A stretch of 64,000 nucleotides of DNA from Chlorops oryzae (GCA_020466095.1 CM035806.1:117827921-117891920); one strand, 5' to 3'. Shown: positions 1 to 12,525, counted from the first letter of the stretch. Numbers and translations are program-made. Notes: a model not told the origin generated them from the sequence alone.

Positions 1-991
1 ATTTCGCACAGCGGAATGTGCTGGGGCAATGGGCCTTCAGGTGATTGGCAGCAAGGCAGTTGAGACATCTGTTATGTTTCGAGATGAATTGGATTCGGTC
101 GTCGACCGAGAGTCCCAGAAACGTGTCACATTGTCGCAGTCGATGATTGCGAGACAACTCTCGATGCGTCGAAAGTGACTGCTCCCAATGGGCGATCGTG
201 GTAGCTGGCAGTCGGCTGGAACAGAAATGGACTAACATCGCGCCCCAGAAATCGGTAACACCTTGACTCTTCATCATCGCAATGCAATCGTTGACGGTGT
301 TTTGGATCTTCAGAATTCCTTCACTAGTTTCTTCTTCAATTGCTGGCAGATCAAACAGTGTTTTCAGCTGATGGTCGATTAGGATGCGCTTGTTTTCGTA
401 GCGCGCTTTGAGAGCCCTCCACGCCGGCGTAAAATTGGTCCCAACGAGCGGGTATCCTTGCACAATGGCCCCGGCGGGGCCTGTTGTCTTATTTCGGAGA
501 TGGAACAATTTTTGTACGGGTGGACATCGGTGATTGTTCACGTACACGGCCGTGAACATGTCGCGGAACGCAGGCCATTCGTTGTATCCACCGGAAAAGG
601 TCATGACATCACACGGGGGCACCCTTATATAGTCATCAGATTCCGGTTGATCGATTTGGTGCGGCGCATGGGTACTGGATAGTGGCAGCGTCTCGATGCT
701 CATTAGCTTTATAATTTCTTGTAGATGTGCCTTGGTCTGGAGGTACGTATTCCGACAGTGCGTTAGGGTGGATTGGAGCGTTGCATACGCTTCAGCCTTC
801 GCTTCGGCATTCGCTCCTTCAGCTGTTCGAGCCACTTGGAAGGCATTCTTGGCAGTCCGCCAATAAGAATCGATTTCTTCTATCTTGAAGTACAGCAGAG
901 ATTCAGTTTGGTTCGCCGCATCATCGCTGGATAAATCCTTGCACACTTGCACTAAGTCTTCGGCAGCTTCTATAAAACTGGGGGGCGACAT
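1..991 (-). CDS. BEL/Pao retrotransposon Gag, 5' part (runs off window)
   Basis: The minus strand is open without a stop from an ATG at 991 to base 1, about 330 codons. Residues roughly 110-230 show the DUF1759-type Gag core of BEL/Pao elements (FSGGYNEWPAFRDMF, then the basic stretch after KARYENKR). Near the window edge a zinc knuckle (CLNC...H...C) follows RLRQCDTFLGLS, which is typical of the join to the BEL protease region. In this family Gag packages the element RNA in cytoplasmic particles. The leader, PBS and LTR lie just to the right, so this is the 5' end of an element whose pol and 3' LTR are outside the window. No lesion is visible in the part present. Family assignment is by motif only but is strong. 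Confidence 0.85.
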   Translation of the reverse strand, partial: MSPPSFIEAAEDLVQVCKDLSSDDAANQTESLLYFKIEEIDSYWRTAKNAFQVARTAEGANAEAKAEAYATLQSTLTHCRNTYLQTKAHLQEIIKLMSIETLPLSSTHAPHQIDQPESDDYIRVPPCDVMTFSGGYNEWPAFRDMFTAVYVNNHRCPPVQKLFHLRNKTTGPAGAIVQGYPLVGTNFTPAWRALKARYENKRILIDHQLKTLFDLPAIEEETSEGILKIQNTVNDCIAMMKSQGVTDFWGAMLVHFCSSRLPATTIAHWEQSLSTHRELSRNHRLRQCDTFLGLSVDDRIQFISKHNRCLNCLAANHLKAHCPSTFRCAK

Positions 992-2221
992 TATAACGGA
1001 ATTAATTTAATGAAAGGGGGAGAAAATGTGGCTGGGAAATCGCCTGACCACACAGGATTGTTTATATTTATTTATTGAACAATATGCAACCGTGGCAGCG
1101 AATATTCAATATTCCTGCGTTGCGATATAAATTTCCTAAAATCCCGTAAAATTGTATTTTCGATGTATAGTGGCGACCAATGCCGGTTGTAGCGCCTCCA
1201 ATAATTTTTATAAGGCTCGGTGAATATTGGAATATTTACAGTTTTGCTCGGCGTGAAGTAGGCGACCGCTGCTGTGTGTAGCGTATTTGCGGGAATTGGT
1301 TTATCAATTATTTTCGACTCCAATTGAATTCCATAAACCAAACGGGAGAAAAATACTCAGCAGGGACACCGATGCGACCAGTGCTGGTTGTAGCGTACTA
1401 GCAGAAAAGGTTGGAGAAATATTTGTCGTCTTCAACTGAATTCTTTGAAAAATTATAAATATAAATTAAAGCGCACAAACCATAATAAGAACGACCAATG
1501 CCGGTCGTAGCGTATCGGAATAAAACAAGACCTCCTTTATTCGCAACACCTCACCTACAACCCCAATTGAAATAAAACACAAGTAGCAAAAATTTATTAA
1601 AGATTAAACGCAACACGAATAGCGAATCTTCGTCAATGGCAAAAATAAACCACTAGAATCGACCAAAGCAAGCTGACTTCGAGCTTAGGTATGTATGTAT
1701 GTCTCGTCGCTTGTTTGTCTCTTCGATGCTCAACGCAATCAACCCTTTATTGCGTCCAGCGAACACGTAAGTATGTACGTCCGTGTGTGTATGAAATGAT
1801 TATATACGACTTGTCTTAGTCAAAGCACCGAATGCAACAGCCAACAACAACAACTACCGCTCACTGATCGAGTGACTCGCTGTCTACTAGACTCAGCGAC
1901 GAAACGTCGCAATGACAAACAGACGGTTTGGCGCCGGTAGCTTATTGTTGTTGTTGCTCAATTTTCGCAGCCAAATTTGTTCTTTTTGGTTGCTCTTTTT
2001 GTTCTTCGAACTAGCATTCAGGTACGCGCGAATGCTAGCTTAGAGGAGGGAGGGGGAAAAAGGTCGGTCCACCAGCTTGGCGCGTGATTATGCACTTGTG
2101 GTTTTGTAGTGCGGGAATGACATCTGACGGGCACTCGAATTCCCCTGCACGTGGCCGGCGTGGACTGATCTTTCCCAACCCTTCCTCTGAAAAATGGTCC
2201 ACCAGAGTCTGATTCCAGACT
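992..2221 (-). other. BEL leader region between PBS and gag
   Basis: This 1.2-kb untranslated stretch separates the PBS from the gag start. It holds three copies of a roughly 21-bp motif beginning cgaccaatgccggt at 1174-1194, 1375-1395 and 1492-1512, and a short gtat microsatellite at 1690-1700. Short ORFs in it show no recognisable protein. A packaging or translation-control role is only a guess. Confidence 0.55.
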
Positions 2222-2239
2222 CCTGGCTCAGGATCGCCA
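2222..2239 (-). promoter_or_regulatory. Primer-binding site of the BEL element
   Basis: Read on the minus strand, tggcgatcctgagccagg follows the LTR end by about two bases. It starts with TGG, the complement of a tRNA CCA end. A near-identical site occurs at 56801-56818 after another LTR, which supports a shared tRNA primer; the acceptor-stem sequence suggests an arginine tRNA, but that is inference. Confidence 0.65.
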
Positions 2240-2241
2240 AA

Positions 2242-2879
2242 TGTACATTTCACCCTCGTCGAGGGAGATAGAGACAACAATAAAAGTGGCACATACCTTT
2301 AGCTTTTCGGGAGACGGTGAAGTCGGTTTGATCCAATTCGATGGGATGGACTGAAACAGGCGCGATGTGGTGGGTATGGAAGTTGCACGACACGTCTTCG
2401 CGGTTAGATTTCGAACAAAAAAAGGTTCGGCTTCTTGCCGGTATATATATGATTGAAAAAAAAAAGGAAAATTCACTTATAACTTATATATAGGTAATTA
2501 CGCGATGCGTCTTCGCGTTTAAATATCGCACAAAAAAAAGAAGGCTTCTTGCCGGTATGATAAAGAATGGAAAAAAAACACTTATAAGTTTATTTATAAA
2601 AAATTCGAGCGCTGCGGCTTCTTGCCGGACTTAGTTTTAGAGAGTATTTTTTTGTCCTTTTTTTTCTTTTAATTTAAATTTGGGTTTTTTTTTGTTTCGT
2701 TTTCGATTGATTTTCCGGGAGCCCGGTCGTGAGCGTGTCGATCGAATAGCCGCTTTTTTGTTAGTGACCCTCGCTGTCGCTAAAGTCGCGGAAGAGCCGA
2801 GTTCGTTCTTTCTGTCTGTGAAGTAATGAGTAATTAATTGTCGCCGTGCATTAGTCGGCGTTTACGCGGCGCGACAGCA
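2242..2879 (-). repeat. 5' LTR of the BEL element
   Basis: The minus-strand segment begins TGCTGTCGCGCC and ends GTACA immediately before the PBS, giving TG...CA ends. The start was chosen by analogy with the LTR at 56277, which also begins TGCTGTC. An alternative start is 2889 (TGTTCAAAG). The other LTR lies outside the window, so the outer edge cannot be confirmed by comparison. The LTR contains repeated CTTCTTGCCGG modules near 2430, 2550 and 2620. Confidence 0.6.
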
Positions 2880-3790
2880 ACTTTGAACACTCATATTATT
2901 GAGGAATGATAAAGTAGAGTACTCATGCGTCGAATATGACCGATTCTCAAAAAGTTTGAATTCCACCACTTCTGTGGTTGATATGAAATATTCAGTGATA
3001 TCATAACTAAAATTGCTCGATACATAATTAGTGGCTCAAGTACTTATTACATATCATGATAAATAGAATGCATAAACTATATATTTTTGGATCTCTTCTG
3101 AATGAAAAGGGTACAGAATTGCTTAGTTACAAAAATGAGTGAATACTCCAAAAATTATAGCATCACTAGTTCACCACTGAATTCGGTTGTTGTTGTTAGT
3201 GTCCCCTATATTACTATATGGTATTAACATATTTCATTGAGGGATGACGTCACTGTCGCGGTTTTTCATACGAAAATGTAGCTGAGAAATAATTGCTTTT
3301 AAACATCATACAAACATGATTACTTTCTACTAAAAATAGTCTATTAGATTTTTAATTGGCTGCGTAAATTTTACTCTGTACGTTGGAAATCTTTATTATT
3401 TCCATTTTTTTTTTTAAATAAAACAGAATTTAGAACCACAATCCCTAAATTACCGAAATTTTTTTCGATTTAAAGTTACTTCGATCTCCCTCTAAAGATA
3501 GAATGAGTGAAGAATTGCTTGACCAGTCTGTTAACTATTACGCCATCACTAATAAATAATTGTTTTCCAGTGTCTTTTCCCTTTTTTTGCTTTCAGTTAG
3601 GCTGTATCCAAATTTAAGTTTAAATTTCCATTTTATTTGACTGGCGCAATTTACTTCTTTGAGCAATAAATATAAATTTATGAAAGAAACACTTATGTGA
3701 CGTCAGCATCTAGCAAAACAAAGAAAGAGTTCACATTGCGCTATCACAGCATATGCCATATGGCGTGAAATGTCGAATGTTAGTATGTGT
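2880..3790. other. AT-rich stretch with no recognisable feature
   Basis: No ORF with coding character and no TIR pair was recognised. Homopolymer A/T runs and an overall AT-rich composition suggest old intergenic or decayed transposon DNA. Confidence 0.5.
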
Positions 3791-3799
3791 GTGTGAAAT

Positions 3800-4716
3800 A
3801 TCAAGTCGGATTATTTACTTTCAGGTCGGTTTTAAGTCGAAATGCCCTAATAGGTCGATAAGACTTAAAAATGCCCTAATAGGTCGATATTACTTATTAG
3901 CGCTAAAATAGGTAATAAATGACCTAATAGGGCTATTTCAGGTCGAAAAGCGCTAATAGGGCATTTTTAATCAGAAATTATTATGACTTTAAAGTCGAAA
4001 ATACCTAATTAGGGAATTTCGACTTATAGGTCGAGGCATCAAAGTCGATTTTACCTATTTGGTCAGAAAAATAGGTAATTTCGACTTTGTGGTCGAATTT
4101 TATGCTTCGCCATCCTTGTTCGCACTACAGCTTCGTTTCAGCCAGCTTTTTGTATGGGAAAATATTTTTAATGAAGAAAATTTTATTTTATCTTTCTTCA
4201 TTGAAAAGGCCCGTGAAAAAATAAGAGGTAGAAGGAACGCTTTTGCCATAAATCTTGCCTGGCATACGTGTTTCGTTTTTTTGCAATCGAAAAATATGTT
4301 TCCATAAAGTCTCTATTTTTTTTGTATTTTATTTAATAGAACATATTTCGTTGAAAATATTTTATTCATTTTACGATCAGTTCATGTGAATAAGTACGAA
4401 ATAATCGATGCATATGTCGCTCTCTTTGTCTCTCGCAAACTTCGTTTTAATCATAAGTCCAATTAGGTCGATAATTGGTCATTTCGACGTCGTACGGACT
4501 TCTTTTCGACTAATATTTGGTAAAACGGACTTCTTTTTGCCCTGACTGAAGTCGAAATGCCCTATTATGCCCTATTATTACTTCCAATCGACTTCCATTT
4601 TATTTCTACTTACGTCGAATCGACGTAATTTCGACCTAACTAGGTCAAGTCGGAAAGTCTTTCTTACCTAAAAAGAGGTCGAACGGACATCTTTTCGACC
4701 TATTTTGTTAGTTGGG
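3800..4716. repeat. Repeat rich in GCCCTAATAGGTCGA modules
   Basis: Dozens of interleaved short modules (aataggtcga, gccctaatagg, aaaagtcgaa) in both orientations fill both flanks of this segment, with a less repetitive core at about 4100-4440. The right end, attttgttagttggg, is the inverse of the terminus of the element at 59451-61141 (cccaactagcc), so both are one family. The left end here lacks the matching cccaac terminus and looks truncated. The ORF at 4059-4307 is chance reading through modules. Confidence 0.6.
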
Positions 4717-5043
4717 TAGTTTGGTGTTTTCATTTCGAATTGAAAAAAGCTTCGAATTTTTTAATTCTGATGAAAGAATGACTCCCATGTCGTTTTAAAT
4801 ATTTGATTCTTTGTATCGCTTTTTTGGTATAATATCGATGAGAACTAAAAGAAAAAAAAACATTAGGTCAATATCATGCGTAATGTCAATAATAAAATCA
4901 TACCTGTTTTAGATGAATTTGGCCTTATTGGTTCGTTATTGGAGGATTCCATAACTAAGTTTTGCTTTTTAAATGTTTGATTTATGTTATAAGTTATTAA
5001 AAGTTTTAAATTGTGCTACGAGTGCGAAAGAATGCAAAAAATA
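4717..5043. other. Intergenic or element-terminal sequence, possible small exon
   Basis: The only coding hint is a minus-strand ATG at 4951 followed by 16 open codons and a GTATGA donor-like site near 4903. It may be an exon of a second gene of the neighbouring CACTA-like element, but nothing confirms this. Confidence 0.25.
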
Positions 5044-7682
5044 TCAATTTGAGAGTGCATGGAAAGAGTTGTGCAATATTGGTATCATTATGTATTTTTC
5101 TTCTATAGGTAAACTAAAGAATTTATGTTGAATATTTTCTTTTGAAACAGTTATTGTATCGGAACTTAAGTCACTTGCAAGAAGAATTTCCAGTTCAGGA
5201 AATGACTCCAATGGTTCCAAAAAATAATTTTCTGTTTTCTGAAAGACAGATCCTGTTAAAAACGTCATCCCAGCTTCCTTTAAAATGCTCGTTATTTTTA
5301 CACAGAGAAAAAAGTAACTGTAAATTATACCAATTTCGCTCTTAACCCAACAATTTTCGCTCTTAAAATGATCTCAAGAGTTTTTAGCTTTTAAACCAAC
5401 AATGTTATCACTGTTATTTTTTTTAAGAGCGAAATTGTTGCGTTAAGAAAGGTGGCTTTTAAAATTTCCGACCGCGAAAACGGTGGATTTGAAATGCACA
5501 GCTTTTAAAATCTCCAAAACGAAAATTTTGATTTAAAATTGAAAACTGTTAATAATTTCCAAAAAAAATTTTATTATCTATTCGCAAAAATACTTTCAGA
5601 AAAATGTGTTTCCTCCTCTTAACATAACACCAAAAATAGCGATCGGACGGACTTCATGCGATTTTGTCACTCCGTTGTCGTGACTGCTTTCGCAATGCTT
5701 AAAAAGTTCTAAGATGAATAAATGTCTTATATGTCCTATTTTATGAAACAAATGAGAATTATACCGAACGAAAAGAAATGTAATTAAGTGCTCAGTGCTC
5801 TTAACTTAAATAGTTTCGCTCTTAACAAATTCAATAAAACGTAGTTGGAATAACAGTTTAGCTGTAAAAATCCGAACTTTAAATGCGAAAGTATTTAAAT
5901 CTACGGATTCACTATTAAAAATACAACTTTCACTCTTAAATGATAGCCAAGAGCGTTTTCATTGTTGGGGTAAAAGCTAAATCCTTTAGATTCAAGAGCG
6001 TTTTCTCTAAGAGCTTCGCACTCTTGAATTTACTATGTGTTTTTTTCTCTGTGTAGGGGTCCTAATTCGTTGCAGAAAAAAAACAATCCCTTTCCTTTTT
6101 CAGGTCTAAGTTCAATATATCTTCATTCGATATTTCTTTTGAAGCAGGGTTGAGATTTTGCCTTTCTTCAATTCTTAAATATAATTGTTGGAGGATTTTT
6201 CTTGGACTTTTTACAATTTTTTTAAGATACTGCATATAGTTTTCAAACTTGTAACACGAGAAGTTATCCAGAGGCCCATAGAATTTAACACAGTCTGCTA
6301 AATGCAGAATGCAATGGACATTAAAACTGATTAACTCCTCCCCGTAAAGAGTTCCGAAATATGACACAAAAGTTTCTAACATTTGCTGAGCGACATTTGC
6401 TTCTTCTCTGCATGAAAATCACAACTTAGAAGTCTGATAGCTGCATGGAGTAGCAAAAAATGGTAGTAGTTATAGTCAGGAATACTATCTTTAAGAATAA
6501 AAATACCGCTGTACAACAAAAACTGTCTGAATTCAGTAGCTTTGCAGTTTTTGATTTCATTCAAATCTCTTAAGACTCGTCCAAACTCTGATGGAACGAA
6601 TTTCGCAAGGAAGTTAATTTTTGCATTCATTGCCTCCTTATTTCCCTTATTTATCAGCAAATGGAGAAGTTTTTTCATAACACCCAAATCAACAAGGTGC
6701 ATTACATCTAAAGGAAATTGCGACACCATCCCAAGTCCTGTCAGTTCTAAAACGCTTTGACGTTCTTGATATGCAATGTTATGATGTACAGGATCTAATC
6801 TTTCCTTAAAAGAATAGTCAGATCGCAGGGTTTGTACTTCTTTTGAAAAACAAATTCTTTTTTTCAAATATTTACCTACTTGGCAGCACTTGGGGCAGCT
6901 ATTTTTACCAGTGTGACATTGCACCCCAGTGACGTAAGCTCGAGCTGGAGAGTCGCAAGAAAATAAACGCAATTCAAATGTTTTAGAGATTTTCTCTTGC
7001 CCAATTTTAAGATTATTGACTTTTAAAAACTTCATTTCTTCGCATAAATCGTGCAGAAGTCATCAATGCATTTTGGTTTTGCCATTCCTGAAAAACATGC
7101 GATTGTAAATGGCCCAAGTGGACAATCTACCACAGCCCCTAATATGGGCCAAAGCACACGATGCGAACTCTTAAACAATTTTAATCCGTCAATTCCAACA
7201 TCAATAACAATTTTATCCCTTTTAAGCATATTATCGCAATTATTTCTGCTGAAGTGATGCTGAATTCCCAAATATAAAAATTCACCATTTGGAATCTCTC
7301 CAATTAGAGCACTTTTCCTACTACAGCCTAGCAAAGTTCTTGAGCATTCGGGTAAATCGACTAAACCAATTCTTTTAAGGGTCTTTAAGAGGTCATCCAA
7401 CGCATGCTGGGATATGTTATTCCTTATTGACCAATAGTTGATCTCTTCTCATTTATTCCTGGTAAAATTCGAAGATCCATCGACTCGATTGGAGCCACCA
7501 GGGACTTCATCGCATTGCTCATCTTCTATTTCCTCAACATTGAGACTGCTTGTATTTCCTGAATTCAGATTTTCTGTTTCCTCGTTTTGCAGAACGACAT
7601 GCTCTCTCTTGATTTGAGAAATGTGCTGCAAGAATTTACTTTTTTCTCTGCTCATGCAATTCTCAAAATTTCTTCTTTTCAT
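5044..7682 (-). pseudogene. CACTA/EnSpm-like (TNP2-type) transposase remnant
   Basis: Collinear minus-strand blocks read as one protein: 7682-7452 (basic N-terminus), 7446-7032, 7035-6376, 6382-6062 and, beyond an inserted MITE, 5298-5044. Diagnostic stretches are DSPARAY, a CX2C..C cluster (HTGKNSCPKC), and FPLDVMHLVDLGVMKKLL, the signature of animal transposases distantly like plant CACTA TNP2. Lesions are an in-frame TGA at 7449-7451, frameshifts at about 7033 and 6378, and the MITE at 5301-6053. The product would have been a DDE transposase acting on its own ends in the nucleus. Superfamily assignment is moderate; inactivity is certain. Confidence 0.6.
5301..6053. mobile_element. MITE, TIR CACAGAGAAAAA, TA duplication
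   Basis: The 753-bp element starts CACAGAGAAAAAA and ends with its inverse TTTTTTCTCTGTG, flanked on both sides by TA (5299-5300 and 6054-6055). It interrupts the CACTA-like transposase frame, which proves insertion. Subterminal repeats of gctcttaa and aagagcg occur throughout. The TA duplication suggests a Tc1/mariner-type mobiliser. A longer relative with the same ends lies at 19893-21660. Confidence 0.8.
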
Positions 7683-8263
7683 TTTGCACTCAATATAGCT
7701 TATTTATTTATTATTTTTATTTTTTATTACCTTTTATTCTTATTAAGTACAACTTGCGTTTGTTTTTATTTGAAATTCTACTCGAAATTCTTTCGACTAA
7801 ACAATTTTTATTCCATAGTGATGCTTTATCTAGTCAAAAAAAAAATTCTTAACAAGTAGTCGGTATTATAGCATGAAAAAATTTTACTTTTGCATAACAC
7901 TAATCCGCTTACATCAGCCGTCTCTTTTACGCATACGTAATTTAACAAATTCTTTTATCCTACTCGCTCTCATTCATACTATACCCTAAACTTTCTATTG
8001 CATTTGGATTAGTGGATATAAAATTTTTTACACCTGTATGAGTGTTTCGGTTAGGCATATCTTGCAGGGTGATTGTCAGATGCGAGCAGGGCTGCCAGTA
8101 AGAGAAGTCGCTAAACAAACGAAAATACCTCTAAAACAGCCAAATTTTTTCTCCAACTGGCGAATTAATAGCCAACATTACCATTACGGCTCACATGACT
8201 TCTACAATTTATATTTTCAAGCTAGCTTCCTTAATTTAAAGTTTAAATTTTAAACATTCATGC
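7683..8263. other. AT-rich spacer left of the hAT element
   Basis: No convincing gene. The segment ends with the 8-bp target duplication of the next element (aatcagag, 8264-8271). Small ORFs (7587-7859, 8038-8253) have low-complexity translations. Confidence 0.4.
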
Positions 8264-8271
8264 AATCAGAG

Positions 8272-11200
8272 CAGACCTGTAAATTATTTAAATACTATGT
8301 ACTTAAAATACTATTTAAATACTTTTTAAATACTGGGCCAAATAATTAAAAAAATAAATACTAAATACAAATACTTGGTATTGGTACTTGAAGAAAACTA
8401 AATACAAATACTCGGTATTTGAAAGAAGCAAGTACAAGTCCAAATACTCGGGTATTTACAGAGAAAAATTTTCAAATACCTGAAAATACTATTTAAAAGT
8501 ATACTTTTAAATACTTCTGTAAATACTTAGTCAAGATGCAATGTTTTTAAGGACCGATCGAAATCCTTTCGCTGCTTTTTGGACAAAAAGGCGATGAGAA
8601 AGAAACTATAGTTTTCTTCGTCGTTAGCAATTTAGAATTGAATCATAGTATTTGAATTTATTAGAAATATTAAAGTGACAATGAGTGCTGAAAAAATCGA
8701 GGCAAATGGATTCGGTCCTGATGATTTGCTTTATGATCAACCGGTGCGACAAAACCCAAGGAAGCGTATCGCCGCTTCGTCGCAGCTCATAAAAATGCCA
8801 AAAAAACGTTCCAATATACATAAATACTTTGAAAATATTACGGAAGTGAGTCAGAAGAATCCTTTTTTTAAGATTGTTTTTACGTTCCATTTTTTATAAT
8901 AGCTTAATGATAATAAATTAATGCCGGGCGCGATAAGTGCAGAGTGTGTAGAATGCAAATTGCGCATAAGAGCAAATAAGAATGTCAACTCAAATCTTAT
9001 AAAGCACTTGCGTACTCAACATCCAAGATTGTATGATGCATTCAAAAGCACAAGTTCATCTTTTGAGAATATACAGTGTTCCGAAAATTCTTTCGATGAA
9101 AAGGTGCTGACATTTGTAGTAGATGCCGCTGCACCTCTTTGCACCGTAGAAAAAGCCTCGTTCCGAAATATGTTCGAAGGGACTGGGCTACGAGTTATGA
9201 GCCGTCCAAAGCTTGTTAAACTGATGGAGGACCGATTTAGGGAAACAGTTGCATATATAAAAAATGTTTTAAATCAAAACAATTATGTATGCACTACAGC
9301 GGATATATGGTCAACCAAACATCGCAGTTTCTTCGGATACACTTGCCATTGGCTTGATGGAAAAATGCAAAGGAAGTCACTGGCGCTGGCGTGCAAAGGA
9401 TTTTCAGGGGAGCATTCTTATTTGCGAATTTTGGATGTAATGAGAGACATCCATGATGAGTATGGATTATGTGCAGCTCAAATTGTGGCAACAGTTACGG
9501 ACAATGGATCCAATTTCGTTAAACTATTTAAGGAATTTGGAATTGACTATATAAAAACCATAAATGAAAGCCATAACAATCAAAACGATGACGAGGGCTT
9601 CCCAGAGTCAGTTGAACTAATAACCGAACCGTATATTTTATCAAAACATATACGATGCGCAAGTCATACGTTAAATTTACTTGCTTCGGCAGATTTTATC
9701 AAAATCATATCAGCAAATAAGTTTCTAAAAGAAAAACATACGAAGGTGTTACTGATTTTGGAATTAGACATATCCCATACAAAATTTATAAAGTTATTTT
9801 TTTCCCTAGATATTTAATAAATGCAGTTTATTGTGGCGAAAATGTAACTATCCCAAATCGTCTGAGATTATTGCATCAGTTTTGAGCTCATCTTTGGTTA
9901 CCCCGGTAGTAACAAGATGGAACTCCACCTACGATGCGATTTGCTGCATATTATCTCATAAAGATAAGCTCGATGAATTGTGTGGCAAATTGGATATAGA
10001 TGTCAGCTTCAATGCAACAGATCTACAATATCTTACAGATTATCGCTTCTTAATGGCTCCAGTAGCGGAAACAATCGATTTTTTGCAAAGGGAAGAAAAT
10101 TTAGTTTTCGGATGTCTGCTTCCATCGTTGGTTTCGCTTGCCATGAAATTGAAGAAAGCTTCTTTGTTGATTGCGACAGAAGAATTGAAGTGGACTGCAG
10201 ATGAAATGAGAATAAAGCTTAAGCAACGCTTTTCATCTTATTTCGAGCTTACTGAAGACGCGAATCTGGCAATAATCGCCTCTGTCTTGTGCGCAACTAT
10301 TAAATTGCGGTGGTTCAACCCTTTGGCAAAAATATCGTCACATGGCAGGACGGTTGAGGACATCCACAGGATTGTAATTGCTGAAGCAATTCAACATGCG
10401 CAGGTGTTTGATGTTGATCGGGTTCTCGTTTCGCAAAGATCCCAGGGCAAAAAGGAAGATTTTTATAGCTTTGATGATACTGGTAGCATTGTTCTTTACT
10501 AATTTTCAACATCCACTACAACTTCTAATTTTTATAGAGGATGACTACGAACAAACATCTGATGTGTCCGCTTCATCAGCTTCGTTAGCTATTGCTAAAG
10601 CTGTTGAAGATAATTTTTTCAAATATCTAAACGACCAAGACACAGGCGTTGAAATGTTGACGAAGTACGAGATTTTACATACTTTGGCAATTAAAACAAA
10701 TACCCCTTTAACATCTTCTGCCCCAGTAGAGAGGCTTTTCTCATTTGCCGGCATAGTCAACGACTCTAGAAGACAGAGCCTCACCGATTCCTCATTCCAA
10801 AAATTAGTACTTTTAAAGGCTAATAATAACATATTTCAAAAAAAAAAAATAAAGCTATTAAAATTAATTGAATATAAGTGTTTTTTATTTTCTTGGTTTT
10901 GGTATATTTATGAAGTTTTCTGCTCTTTGAAAGGAAATTTTTCATACTGTGCTGCGGCTGAAGTGTTTTTGCTTTTCTTCTTTAGGAATTTTTGGTGTTT
11001 TTGCTAACATATACATATAAAAACATTGCACCTTGACTAAGTATTTACAGAAGTATTTAAAAGTATACTTTTAAATAGTATTTTCAGGTATTTGAAAATT
11101 TTTCTCTGTAAATACTCGAGTATTTGGTCTTGTACTTGCTTTTTTCAAATACCGAGTATTTGTATTTAGTTTTCTTCAAGTACCAATACCAAGTATTTGT

Positions 11201-11275
11201 ACTTGGTATTTATTTTTTTAATTACCTAGGTATTTGTAATGGTATTGGTATTTGTTTTTGAAAATTACAGGTCTG
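8272..11275 (+). mobile_element. Complete hAT transposon (hAT-1)
   Basis: The 3004-bp element is bounded by the perfect 8-bp duplication aatcagag (8264-8271, 11276-11283), the hAT hallmark. Termini are CAGACCTGTAAATT and its inverse. The inverted repeats are unusually long, about 260-280 bp (8272-8550 and 11018-11275), built of aaatactttta and aaatacttgg modules. A four-exon transposase with no visible lesion lies between. This is the best candidate in the window for a competent hAT. Confidence 0.92.
8681..11007 (+). CDS. hAT transposase, four exons, open
   Basis: Exons 8681-8845, 8903-9745, 9810-10482 and 10538-11007 join in phase through GT-AG introns of 57, 64 and 55 bp, giving about 717 residues. 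The N-terminus carries a BED-type finger split by intron 1 (CVEC ... H at RTQHP). The RNase H-like core shows TTADIWS (first Asp), TVTDNGSNF (second Asp) and, near the C-terminus, the hATC segment SSAPVERLFSF with the catalytic Glu. The protein would bind the element ends and excise it. The start is the first ATG after the left TIR. The C-terminus beyond the A-run at about 10840 (KANNNIFQKKK) is low-complexity, and the true stop may be earlier in active relatives. A decayed relative is at 27258-33300. Confidence 0.85.
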
Positions 11276-11283
11276 AATCAGAG

Positions 11284-12525
11284 TATATGCCACGACCTCC
11301 TTATATTTCCTATTTTTTCCAAAAAAATCGTTGTGGGAAATGTCGTTGGTTTTTTGATTTGGGAAAATTTGGAAAAGGGGTTTTTAATAATTTTAAGGGG
11401 TTTTTTTTTTCGAAAAAGTGTGGCACCATTAAGCAAAAACCGGACTGTCCCGTATGTGTGAAAGCACAAAAGCTCATCATGTGTACATGTGAAAGCTCTT
11501 CGCTCGCGAGCTCAAGGCGTGCCCACCTCTGATATAAAGACAGATTTTATTTTTGATTTCGGAGTACCAACGCTCTTTGCAACAACTATATAATGGCAAC
11601 TCTTATTACTGACACGAAAAACCAATTTTGCAAGCAATACTAGTCGGAGCTTTATACGAAGCTCTACCCCACTTTGCACTAGTTTTTTAGTTTTTGTGAA
11701 AGTACTAGTTGCCTCCGGGAAATATACCTCACGCTTCGTAGACCCTAATGAGCTTTGAGCTCTGCTGTGTTGAAAGTCAGATTGTAATGTCGATGTGTGA
11801 ATTCGTCTGTACACAAATCGTGGTGAAAGTCAGTTTATTTTATGTGAGTGTATTAACTGTGGGCAAAGTCAGATTGTGAATGTGCAAAGTCGGTTTATAC
11901 AAGCTCTCCTCACCCGTCTTAGTGATTTTTTCCCGCAAATGGGAAGTGCCGCTTGTAGTATTGTACGCCTCGGAGCAGGCTTCGGAGCATATATGTAGAA
12001 CTATAGGTCTAACTCTTCTTCTTCCTAATCCCTGCAATGTGTTAGAGCTACGCTGCTTCAACATATGCATAAAGCACGAAGAAAAGAGAAGCTCACTATG
12101 GCAGCGAAATCTTTAGCTCTGCTGTGGTGAAATGCACTGCCACTTTTATTTTTAATTTTGGGAGATTTTGGAGTACATTACATATAAAATATCTACCAAA
12201 CTCATAAAATGATATGAAAAGCTTGAAAAACATAAAACTAATCAAGGAAACTCAATATAAAGGAGAAATAGAAATTGGTTTTTTAGTCCTACCCTGTCCA
12301 CATAACTTTTTGATCACACTGTTTCAGCAAAAATACTAAATTCTATGTACAATCAAATTCGTAGCCGTAGTCAAAAATGTATGTCAATTTATTACAAAAT
12401 GAAAACATTCGTGCACATTCAGCAAAAACATATCGTAATACATTTATTAAAGCTTCATTTATAACTTTTAAAGCTATATAAAAACCCGAGCCGACGCCGT
12501 GTTTCTTTGATAATTTTCTTGCAAG
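11284..12525. other. Unclassified repeats left of the Harbinger genes
   Basis: No gene is recognised. Short direct repeats (aaagtcagattgt near 11770, 11865 and variants; tagctctgctgt near 11760 and 12115) and a stretch at about 11955-12040 (ttgtagtattgta ... taggtctaac) that recurs in inverted form at 15400-15465 suggest remains of an enclosing element. A hAT-terminus-like cagaggtgggcac (inverse) ends near 11533, but its partner was not found. Confidence 0.4.

Noticed and set aside
4059..4307. Possible 82-aa gene in the module repeat
   Set aside because: No domain, no homology signal recognised, and the frame crosses short repeat modules.
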